A stretch of DNA of 64,000 nucleotides from Lathyrus oleraceus (lineage: Eukaryota; Streptophyta; Magnoliopsida; Fabales; Fabaceae), in NCBI RefSeq assembly GCF_024323335.1, contig NC_066581.1, positions 461,714,289 through 461,778,288 of the forward strand, in the 5' to 3' direction. This document shows, piece after piece, positions 22,041 to 32,492 of the stretch (positions within the stretch are counted from its first letter, which is position 1; each line of letters starts with the position of its first letter). The translations under genes and the position numbers were made by a program. Under the pieces are notes generated by a model. That model was not told the DNA's origin. It was given only the letters and a program-made list of their open reading frames with translations, and searched no databases.

Positions 22041-23542
22041 TGTAGCGGTAAATTCATGACCATCAAGCTATGGATAAGCTAGACGTCAATTAAACCAGAG
22101 TCGCCACCACACTTTAATGTTTCCAAGGGAAAAGGGAAAAGTACGAACAAAACCCAAAATTAAGAAGTTTTCAAATCAAAACTAATAAAATTCCAGAGAT
22201 TACAGGTAAGGGGGTTGGTTACACAAAGGGAAGGTGTTAGCACCCAAAGTGTCCTAGGTACTCCTAGGAAGCCCTTTTTTGTGTGCATATGTGTTTTTGT
22301 ATAAAAGATGTTTGCAATATAATGGAGTGGAGGGATGAGAAAAGAATTCATTAATTATATTTTTGTGTTTGACAAGACCTTCAGACTTGTTCCTACGTAC
22401 CAACATAAAATGAGGGATCAAAACCTCGTAGTTCGTGGTAACAATTTCAAAGTGGATGAATTGTTTTTAACAAAAGTTTAGGTTTAACAAAGGCCTAAAA
22501 AGGTTTGAATGAGTGTTAGTTCTTTTTGTCTTTTGAAAATTTAAGTCAAGTATAGTTAAGTTCACTTACAAGTTTGATTGAGAAAAGATTTAAAAAAAAA
22601 AGGGTAATGACATAAGGCCGAAGTTTCTAATTTGCAATATGGTCTAAGTTTAGAAATCACAAACAAAGAAGATTTTGAAAGAGGGGAGAGATTTGAAATT
22701 AAAGAATTGGGGAAGAGATGAAGAGACTAATCCTAAGCAAAAATTTAGAAGTTAAGAGTTGAAAAGATCTGACCAATGGGCTACAATCCAATAGGCAAGA
22801 ATGTCATATAGAAACCCAAATTTCCCTTAGACTTTAGAATCAAGCAATATCAATACACAAATAGTAAGATGAAGAGAAAGGCATCAAATAAAGATAGCCA
22901 TATCCAAGCTTAGCAACTTCATGATCTTCTTCATAATCTCTCATGCATCAGATGAATTCAGAGATAGGCACTAGGCACAGGTTCAAAGTAACAGCTTCGA
23001 TAAGACCATGTAACAGGTGAGCTCAAATGGGATCATAATACTTGCTTCAGATGAAGTTCCAAATCACAAGCAACTTGGTTTCATGAAAGTTGGCATTGGC
23101 CAAGTCCTTTTGCATAGGGAGTGTTGCCTAATTCTAAGTCCAATGTCTCAGAGCAAATCCAACAGTCCACACAAATGTCTTTTAGGGTTTTTTGTTGTTA
23201 TTATGTATATAAAGGTCAAAAGACCATAAACACAAGCAAGTATATACAATCACAATATAATCACAAAATGAGGCTCAAAGGAGCAAACTAAAAATGGCAT
23301 TAAAGTAAACAAGTTGAATGGTATGAATAATGGATAAATGAATAAAGACTAAAAATTAAAGTGCATAAAAGTAAATGCCTTGAAATGAAAGGTTAGTTGT
23401 TAGTTGATTATAAGTTAGTATTGATTTTGCTTTTGTTTAAGTCATTCTTTGGAGAACACTCAACCCACTATTCACAAGCATGGATCCTTGAACCAAGACA
23501 TCTTCCAAAGGAAGGAAAAAAGGTCAAGTTTCCACACAATAC
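22041..23542 (-). repeat. LTR D: truncated Ogre LTR (B-type family)
   Basis: It starts at 22041 with TGTAGCGGTAAATTCATGAC and parallels LTR B from 11553 to about 13062. It includes the U5 PBS-like motif (22097-22106) and the GGGTGCTAACACC block (22230-22245). It is broken at 23543 by LTR E, and its U3 half would lie beyond the nested elements. On its left it interrupts Ogre P gag. Confidence 0.78.
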
Positions 23543-24839
23543 TGTAGCGGGGTATTCATTACCATTAGAGATATTGACTAAATCCAAGGTAAACCATACA
23601 AGTCGAGTCGCCACTGCACTTCTATTTATCCAAAGGAATGGTTAGAAAGAGAACAAAAACCTAAAAGTTTAATCGAATCAAAAACTAGTAAAAATGTCAG
23701 AGATCGGGGTAAGGGGGTTGGTTATGCAATGGAAAGATGTTAAGCACCCAAAACATCATAGGTACTCCTAGGGAGCCCTTTTCACACTTGTTGTAAGGTT
23801 GGTATTTTGTGAAAAAAATTGTTTGTGCAAACATGATTGAAGAGATGAGAAGAGAATATACAAGTTATTTACAATTTTGTGTTTGGATGGATGAAACCAT
23901 TGCCTACGTACCATCTTAAAAAAGATTAAGATCAAAACCTCGTAGTTCGGGGTAAAAATCTCAAAACAAGTTGGTGAATTGATTGGTCCAAAATCCTTAA
24001 GGTCTTTTGTTATCCAAAGGAGAAAACTTACCCTAAAACCACAAATCCACCATGTGATGATAGCTTCAACATTCTAGTGAGGGGTTAACCCTATAATAAG
24101 CATGGAAGACTCATTGTCCATCACTAAGGATATAAGTGAGTATTACATTTACCAATGAAAAGTATTTACAAAATATGGTCAAAGTTGATTTAAAGGTTCA
24201 ATTCAAAATAAGTGTTATGAAAAGAAAGTTTGAAAATTAAAAGCATAAGGCTTAGGTTTCTAATGTTTGAAAAGAAGTGTTAAATGTTTGCACAAAAGTT
24301 TCGGCTTGGGTTATAGTGGAGGGAAGAAGAAGAATGGATAAAGTCCTAATCATAAAAGAGATAAGGGATAAGAAACAAGACCACAAATGGAGTTCCTCTC
24401 TTGAGATCATATTGATGATCAAAGTAGCTCCCATCCTTTGGAATATGCAAGCAAAATAATTGTAAGCTCAAGCAATCAACATAATCAAACAAGCTCTTAG
24501 AAGATCCCCCAATGAATCTTGTATCTTTCACTTTGGATGAACATGGCAATGGTTCTTCAATTTGATCTCTCATAGAATCCCCTAGCACCAAAGCACACAC
24601 ACATCAAAAAGTTCTATGAAGTAAATCAAGAATGGACAAGAGTGAGTTTAGAGATTTGGTCTTTCTAATCCATCTTCAACATTAAGGTCCTTTTACTCCA
24701 ATTTGCATAGGGAATATCCTAGAAACTAAGTCCATTTCTCCATTTCTTTGCATTTGGTCCACAACAATCAAAACACAACACAAGCACAATAATATATACA
24801 CAATTATGTGCTCAAGTGAGCAAAAGGCAAATTGCATTA
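23543..24839 (-). repeat. LTR E: truncated Ogre LTR of another subfamily
   Basis: A new TGTAGCGGGGTATTC terminus appears at 23543 inside LTR D. U5 has CGAGTCGCCA at 23604-23613 and a variant of the GGGTGCTTAACATC block at 23731-23749. It is interrupted by Ogre F at 24840. The LTR end at 59443-59871 may be its other side. Confidence 0.72.
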
Positions 24840-27800
24840 TGTCGCATCACGCGAAAAACCGGCGGGAAAAGAAGAACAACAGAGCCGCCACCGTGCGTTA
24901 TTTATCCCAAAAGAGGGAAAGGAAACGCTCAGAGTAAACCTGGAAAGAACATGGTCTCGCGACCAAAGAGAATGGGTTCGGGAGTCGGTTATGCGAAGGG
25001 AAGGTATTAGCACCCCTACGCATCCGTAGTACTCTACGGGATCCACGCACAAAAGGAAGGAATATGGTTGCTATAACACTGCTCACACTCACACACACAC
25101 TGGCTGAAAGAGACAAAAGAAACTGACTGAAACTGACTCGGCAGGATGTCGCATCCTGGGCCTACTTAGTCTATCAGGCATAGACATCAGAGTCGAAGTA
25201 GTTCGGACTGGGGAAACGACACATGCTCGCTAGGATGTCGCATCCTATGCATACGTATCTTCTCGGACGAGAGAAGAATCAGAGCATTCGTAGCTCGACT
25301 GACACGCACACAAACCAACACAGGCAAAGGCAAACGTGGAGCCCGAATGCCAATCACTGGACTTACATCAGCATCCGAACCTAAACACACACAAGAAAGC
25401 AAACATGGAGCCTGAATGCCAATCACTGGACTTACATCAGCATCCGAACCAAAACACACACTGGAAACCAACTGCCAATCGCTGGACTTATGTCGGACTC
25501 CAACCAGAACACACACAAGGGTGGTTAAGACACAAAGGGTTGAAAAAGAAAAAGGGCGCCCGGAGAGATCAGCTCAATCTCCTGCCTACATACTTCATCT
25601 GGTATGAAGATCAGGGCGATGTAGTTCCCCTACAGAGGGATACAGGACTAGCCTAACCAGATAACAGAGGGAGACACAACTAGGGAGACTACGACTCGAG
25701 CCTAGATGTTATCATGCAAAATCATCCCTAAGTTAAGGTTTCTAGCTAACTGGCACAGGGAGCCAGACTATCCTAATCATGACTTGCACAGGAAGCAAGC
25801 CACACACACACTTAACTTGCACAGGAAGCAAGTCTAAACTAACCCTAACTTGCACAGGAAGCAAGTCAAACAATCCTAACTTGCACAGGAAGCAAGTCAA
25901 ACAATCCTACAAGCACAGATAGCACACACTATACACAAGCAAGTGGCTCAAACAAAGGTTAGGTTTTAGTCGAGGGGTCATATCAACCTCAACAAACAAA
26001 CCTCTGGAACTGGGTGAATGTGCTCTTAACCTTGCCATTGAGGGGCTAAGGTGAAGCAGATGAAAGGTGGGTGAAGGTAAGACTTCACAGCTCTTATCCC
26101 TGGCCTGGGAGAGCTTAAGACAAGAATGTGTGGGTTCAGAAAGTGGGAACCCTTCTACACATTTAAAACTGACTCAACTGTACAATTGTACAAGATCTTG
26201 GGTTTGTATCTGCAATGCATCAACACAGTGGTGTGAGCAGAGCAGATGACACACTGAATAGCAGGGGATAGGTTGCATATCCCTTGGGTTCTGCCAATTG
26301 CCTCTTCACTTAGGAGGAGTTTGACTCTATGCAAGGACAAAATTAAACATACACAAACATTGCCTCTTAAGGAGGACTTCAGACAGTTGCCTGGCCAAGT
26401 AACAGGCCAGGTCTTCCAGACTACATGAAGATCAGAAGCATACCTCAATGCAAATTGCTTATACAAGCAAAGCAAAGCAAAAAGTTCACAAGGAACTAAG
26501 CAACTAAAACACCTGAAACAGTCAAGCAGATGTTAGTATGCAACTTCAAACAAAGCAAAAGAGAACAGACATTAACAGTTAATCAGGAGGTAGATGAATG
26601 TGCAAGGCACAAGGCTCAAGGCATGTGAGCCAAGCCACCTACAAAACAAATAAGTTAGACAATGATATCTAAGCAAACTCAATCAAAGAGAATTGGTCTC
26701 ATTGGTCATTTGTTGATTAACCTGAAAACATGAGCTCAAAAGTGAGTAACAGGACCACTAGGACAAGCCTAGGGTCAAAAGAGAATGAAAAAGTCAAAAC
26801 AGCAAAGGATGAGTGTCCAAAATCATGTTCAAACCATTAAGAAACACAAACAATTGGGTTCACATTCATATCAATCATCATCATCATTTCATGGACAATT
26901 TAGGTCAAAGTATAGCAAACAGAAGCTCATAGAAGTCAACAGCAAGACTTAACTCAAAAGCAATCTTAAACATTTCCAAAAATCACCAAATAAATCATGA
27001 TCAATCCTAACACATAGCATGGTAAGCATGTCAAATTTCATCTCATTTGGACAAGTGGAAGGCAGTCAATGAAAATCAGAAAGTCAAAGCACATTTGAAC
27101 ATGCTCAAAGAAGTCAACCAAACATGCATCAACTTAGAAAAATCATAAGTCAAGAATGGTGTATGATAAATGAATGGGACTAAAACCATGGCAAAGATGA
27201 GGATGTCTAGTTATCTCATGTAAAATTTCATGTCCATCCAATAAAGTATGAGAATTTCACAAGTGAAATGGGAACAAGTGTCACAAAAAGTCAACATATG
27301 ACCAAGCAGGGGAGCAAATCCCAAACAATTAGGAAATGCCACAAATAGTTCCAAGAAAATTCACATGTAAACTAGACATACAAAAGTAGGTTCATGCAAA
27401 AAATCAGATCAATTGGAGGACAAGAAGCATGGTATCAAAAATCATCAAGTTGGACATCAATGGTGTGACACAAATTGTCACACCCTAATTCAAAAAATCA
27501 TAACTCACAAACCACAAATGATAAATTCACAAACTCTACACCAAAATCACCATGAGTGTGTCTAGTTTAAGCACAAAAAATTTGGGAGCCATTGGATAAA
27601 GTATCACCATTTCACAAATGTTTTGGCAAAGTGTACAATATTTGCATACATGAACAAAACCCTATTGCCAAACAAAAACCAATGATCACAAAATTCTGGG
27701 AAAATTATGATAAAAAAGTAGAGATCATGATGAACACAACACAAAAAATCCCATGATTTTTGGATTAAAATTGAAGGCGCAATGATTTTTGGAAGATTAG

Positions 27801-30171
27801 GTATCAAAGTGAAATAAAATGAAGAAATTAATTTGGATTAATGAAGCAAGAATGGCAAAGTTGTAATTTTCTGGACCACTAATTGAAACGATGCCGTTTT
27901 GGGCCATGGCTGGAAATGTTTTGATTGGTTGTTGAGTTTAAGCCAGGCCATGCACGTGAGACAAACAAGAATCCTGGGAAATGGATTTTGAAAACTAGGG
28001 TTTCATGATCTTCATCCCCTTCCTAATCGTGCTTCACAAATTTTCCAGAAATCTCAATTAAACATACACAAATGATCATCAAGCAACACACATCAACATT
28101 CCCAACTTCATTTTCATCAACTCAAACTAAGCACGAAGAAACAACCAAGAACAAGTTTGTATGTGAAACTTTAACTCAACATAACTTGCAAAATACCAAA
28201 CCATTTTCAAAACCAAAACCATTAATGAACTCAGCATTGAGGGACCTATCCAAAGCATGTAATAGATTTAAAAATAATGGAACTCGAAAATTTACCAAAG
28301 TGGAAAGGCAGATGAGATGCAGTGGCTGTTTGGTGCTTTTGGCCTGAAACAGATGTCCCTTAAGGTCCCAAATGATGAATGATGAAGGTCCTTTGGCTTG
28401 TGGATGCTTGGTTTGGCCTCAAACTTGGACTGTCATGGCTGAGGCCTTTTTTAAAACAGTGCTAGAACAGGTGCTTCCAGGTGGAAAATGATGATTGCCA
28501 TGAGCTTAGAAAGGTGTTTGGATAATGAAAATAACAATGCCAAGCTCAGTTCTTTGGAAGTTCTTTTATTGGTTTTGAAAGTGCATCAAGAAATGAAGCT
28601 TGAGAGAGTGAAAGCACAATGGTTTGTCTGCTGTCTTGTGGCTGTTAGCAAGGCTTCATATGACAGAAAAAATGGTGAGGAAATAATGTATCAAGCAAGG
28701 CAAGTTTTTTCTCTTTTGGAAGTTTTGGACAGATTTGGTAAATGGCAAAAGATGAGGTTTTTGAAAAATGAGTGAATGAAGTTCTGCTGTGGTGGGGCTG
28801 CTTCTAGTGTTTTCCAAATGATGAATGGATAGTGAAATAGCAATGGCCAGGCTCAGTGCCTTTTGGAGTTTTTGGACAGATTTTTCTGAAATGCAAAAGC
28901 AAGGTGAATGCAGTTTTTAGGATCAGTGAGGTTGGTTGTGTTATGCAGCTAGTAGTGTACTCAAATGACAGAAAATATGATGAATAAAATCTGCTATGTC
29001 ATGGTACAAAGCATGGTTTGTGAGATGGATTTGGTGAAAACATGTACTTTCTTCCAAAATTCAAGCAAGCAAGGAATGGCCCTTTTTTTTTTGTTGGTTA
29101 TGGGCTGCAACTTGTGTTCACCATGACAGAAAATGAGGTTCCAATCTTCTGTTTTTGAGAAGTACAAAGCATGGCTTATGGAAGCATGGAGTAGCATGGG
29201 TGAAAATGTACCTTTGGCCAAATTCCAAGCAAGTTAAGCATGGCCATGTGTACTGCATGAAATGAGCTTGCAAACATGACCAAAACCAAATTTCTGAGCT
29301 ATTTTAATTGGCCAAATGGAAAAAAAATGATTATATCAAAAAGTCAACCCTTGGTCAAACTTGCATTTAAATGAGATAAGTCAAAAAATGCTATTTTGAT
29401 TGGTGAAGTTTTGGCTCATGAAATTTATATTTTTGGAAAGAGGGGATCAAATGTGACTTGTAGGAAAAAACCCCACCAAAATTGGCCAAATGGTTTGAGA
29501 GATATGGCCTTTTGAAGTTCAAGATTTTCTGAAATCGATTCGATCATAACTTGCCAACCATACATGGGAATTGAGAGTTCTTGGACTTTTTGGAAACGGG
29601 AGAACAAGATCTTCAACTTTCATGTTGGGCAAAAATTCATTTGAAGCTTGTATCATGATGTAATTTTGAGGATCAAGACTTTCCATTTTTGGTAAGTTTC
29701 AGTTACAGGTCCAGTTTCCATTTTTGGAAATTTCTGATCTGGCTTCAAATTCTTCCATGATGGTGTTTGACATGATATATGGGGACTATTTGGCCATGAA
29801 TGAGCTCTCTCAAACCAATTTCCATCATCAAATCACTAATTAAATGGACAGTTGACCAACAGTTGACTTTTAGGGTTTCTAACTGATTGTGCATTGACTG
29901 ATGACTTCTGAACATCCAATCTTTGACCTAATCACTTCAAATGGGTCCCCAAGCCATGTGAACATGTTGGATCAACCCTAGGGCTTTGGCTCCTTGAAAA
30001 TTGTGCTTGCTTGCTTGACTGACTGATCTCCTGACCAGTTTGACCTAATTCCTTGATTGGCTTGCACTTGAGGCAACTGGGACAATGCAATGCTATGCAG
30101 TGGACCATGTTATGCTATGACCTAATATGAGAATGTATGTACAATGATGGGTGCAAATTTGAGGTGCTACA
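24840..30171 (-). repeat. Ogre F LTR 1 (5332 bp)
   Basis: On the minus strand it starts TGTAGCACCTC at 30171 and ends CGTGATGCGACA at 24840. It differs from LTR 2 by scattered substitutions and one 32-bp repeat unit, implying a recent origin. Within it are the GGGTGCTAATACCTTCCC block (24998-25015), a U5 PBS-like AGAGCCGCCA (24881-24890), (AC)n runs near 25080-25100, a second diverged direct repeat pair around 25336-25460 and the hairpin minisatellite at 25750-25897. I found no consensus TATA box. Frames inside are chance ORFs. Confidence 0.9.
25750..25897 (-). repeat. Hairpin minisatellite in F LTR 1
   Basis: Four copies of an ACTTGC-ACAGGAA-GCAAG(T) unit at 25782, 25815, 25848 and 25879, preceded by a variant CTGGC-ACAGGGA-GCCAG at 25750. 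Period is 31-34 bp. Each unit is an inverted repeat with a constant 7-nt loop. LTR 2 has one additional unit. Confidence 0.8.
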
Positions 30172-30184
30172 GTTGCCCCTATTC
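30172..30184 (-). other. Ogre F unit 1 polypurine tract
   Basis: The minus strand reads AATAGGGGCAAC immediately before the LTR start TGTAGCACC. The unit 2 equivalent (47831-47843) reads AATAGGGGCAGC. This would prime plus-strand cDNA. Confidence 0.7.
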
Positions 30185-30590
30185 AATCAGCTGGGAACCC
30201 GAATGGATGATAGCAGCGGCTGTCAGACTTTCAGGGTAAACAGGGATTGAATACCAAGAACCGTAGAATTTGCACAATACAGGGATCTACCAATGGAAAC
30301 GTCCACCGGGATTTGATATTTATTACTGGGTATTTATTGGTTTTTGTTTTCAAAGGGTACGGCCACATCCAGACATCGCAACGACGATGAATGGGAAAAG
30401 AAATCACAACTAGATGCCAACGGACAACTAGGAAAAACTCGACGTTTATCTGAACCAACGGAGAGGTGACCAGACATTAATGAAATGACTGGAAAAGATA
30501 CAACCATGCGTCAATGGACGAAATGGGAAAAACTCGACGTTTACCAAGACCAACGGAGAGGTAACCAACTGGGGACGACCAGGAAAAATT

Positions 30591-30750
30591 CGACATTTAC
30601 AGACATCGAAAGATGATGTTTACAGACACCAAAAGGATCGACCAGACATTTACAGATGAATGGGAATACTCGACGTTTACAGACATCGAAAGATGATGTT
30701 TACAGACACCAAAAAGATCGACCAGACATTTACAGATGAATGGGAATAAG
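30591..30750 (-). repeat. 80-bp tandem repeat in F 3' UTR (unit 1)
   Basis: Two nearly identical 80-bp copies start at 30591 and 30671 (CGACGTTTACAGACATCGAA at each start). Around them a shorter motif (GGAAAAACTCGACGTTTA then CCAACGGAGAGG) recurs near 30431, 30528, 30785 and 30864. The unit 2 copy is at 48250-48409. Confidence 0.85.
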
Positions 30751-32291
30751 AGAAACACAACCAGACGTCAACGGACGAATGGGAAAAACTCGTCGTTTAT
30801 CGAAACCAACGGAGAGGTAAGTCCACATGGGGAGGGTACAACTAGACATCACCGGATGACTAGGAAAAACTCGACGTTTATCGACACCAACGGAGAGGAG
30901 GAAACTCTTCACTGGGGAAGGGGGACGATGTTACGAACATCGAAAGATGATGTTTACAGACATCAAAAGAAGACCAGACACTTACGCATGACTGGAAATC
31001 ACCGAAAGATGGTGTTTACCGACACCAAGGAAACAACACACACGGGTGCTGACATGGTATACTAACATTCTCAAGATGACAGGGCAAGGCTGAACACTTG
31101 CAGGGGGTCTCACTGGGGAGAAACAAACTTTCTGTCACCAACAGGTGAGGAAATAAACCTCTGTGGGGATTATAAACACCAAATGTTGACTGGAACAAAT
31201 GTAGCCAATGCGTTGTACAGGTTGAATAAAAATCCGTCTCTGCAGGGGATACGGTTTGATGGGGTTTCGAACACATGAATGCATATGTTTGATTTTTTCT
31301 ATGGCGTAATGCTCCATTTATGAATGGAAATGCTACGCGATTTTTGAGGATGCAATGATTACTACATGCAAAATGCAAGTGAACCCTGGCTAGGGAGCCG
31401 AAATGATCAGATACTCTGACTCTGTGGGGAGACTCCTCTTGGGGAAATACTCTGCGGGGAACTCTGCTTGGGGAACGGTAAAGCGACTTCACACTCATGT
31501 TGGAGAATAGCACTGTTGCTGGGAAAGGTAAACTCCGCTGGGGATAACCTTCAGTCCACAGATAGGATAAATGCTGGAGATAAATTTCAATGAACCTGCC
31601 TCACTCGGGGAGGAAATCGGTAAATACAGGCCTGCTGGGGATAGGCAATTCTTAGATCTGTTGGGGAGTAGAAGGCACTATCCACAGACGTCTTCGCAGG
31701 GAAACATAGCTCTGATAGCTTCCAAACTTGCTTGGAGAAAATATCTGTTGAGGAGACGTCCTCACAGATGCCAATCTGAAAAAAAAACAGCACAACAAAA
31801 TGCCCCCAGGGTACACATGGACAAGATACGCTCAAGTGTCCTCAACATTCAAAATGATTTTCAAATGTTTTGTCATCCTGCAAGCTATTGTTTAGCCTTC
31901 ATGTTCTTATATGCAATGCTTATCAAAAATTCAAACATTTTTGCAAACAAAACAGTGAAAATAAAAACCAAAGAGCTATTTATCTGAATAAAGACTTTTA
32001 TTGATTGAAAATGTGCCTGAGAAGGCAAATACATTGGGAGGCAATTCCTAGAAAGAGGTAATTGCGCACAAAAGGAAAAAATCTATCCTAATGGCAATGT
32101 GAACGCGGCATCCACTATTTCCCAATTCTGTTATAACTCACAGATCATCAGTTTTCCTCCCAACTCCTTGCTTTCTGAGAAGAATTACTGGACGGATCAC
32201 ATCTTTCGAGATGGCAGACGACAAAGCTCGATGAAGTACAGACAACTCAGACTGTAGTCTTCGCTTTAATCCCTAACTTTTGCCTGGATCG

Positions 32292-32349
32292 CCCTTTCGG
32301 GTTTTCAATCCACCGGGATACCCATTTTTGCCTAAGCCGCCCTTGCGGG
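32292..32349 (-). other. Twin small hairpins after F pol (unit 1)
   Basis: The minus strand has CCCGAAAGGG (32301-32292) and CCCGCAAGGG (32349-32340), each a 3-bp stem capped by a GNRA tetraloop (GAAA, GCAA). They are embedded in a repeated GGGCG-(4)-AGGCAAAA(G/A)T context. Similar AACCCG-AAGGGCGG blocks occur, as I recall, in many plant Tat elements. Confidence 0.5.
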
Positions 32350-32492
32350 TTTTCGACTTACCGGGTGTACACATTTTTTATATTTTTATCCCTAACTTTT
32401 GCCCGAACCTTTTCTTTCTGTTTTTTTTTTTTGGTTCGCCGGGATGCCCATTTTTTGCCTGGACTCTTTTTTTTTTGTCCAGCGGGTCAATT

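Larger units (their letters stand above)
30172..32492 (-). other. Ogre F unit 1 3' untranslated region
   Basis: 2.3 kb with no real gene. It holds twin GNRA-type hairpins (32292-32349), a conserved GGCAAAA-T repeat block next to the pol stop, a G-rich (plus strand) GGGGA cluster at 31105-31660, and tandem repeats at 30431-30960. Ogre 3' UTRs are known to be hypervariable and repeat-bearing. Confidence 0.75.

Noticed and set aside
24837..25656. Several overlapping frames on both strands in F LTR 1 (and the same in LTR 2)
   Set aside because: They come from GC-richer U5/R sequence and direct repeats, occur identically in both LTRs, and match no protein family.
28072..28775. Plus-strand frames of 91 and 95 codons in LTR 1
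   Set aside because: They are antisense to the LTR, have no motif and no independent conservation evidence.
31016..31513. 165-codon minus-strand frame in the F 3' UTR (copy at 48675-49172)
   Set aside because: It lies in the repeat-rich UTR, is composed of GGGGA-type runs, and lacks any domain; preservation in unit 2 only reflects recent duplication.
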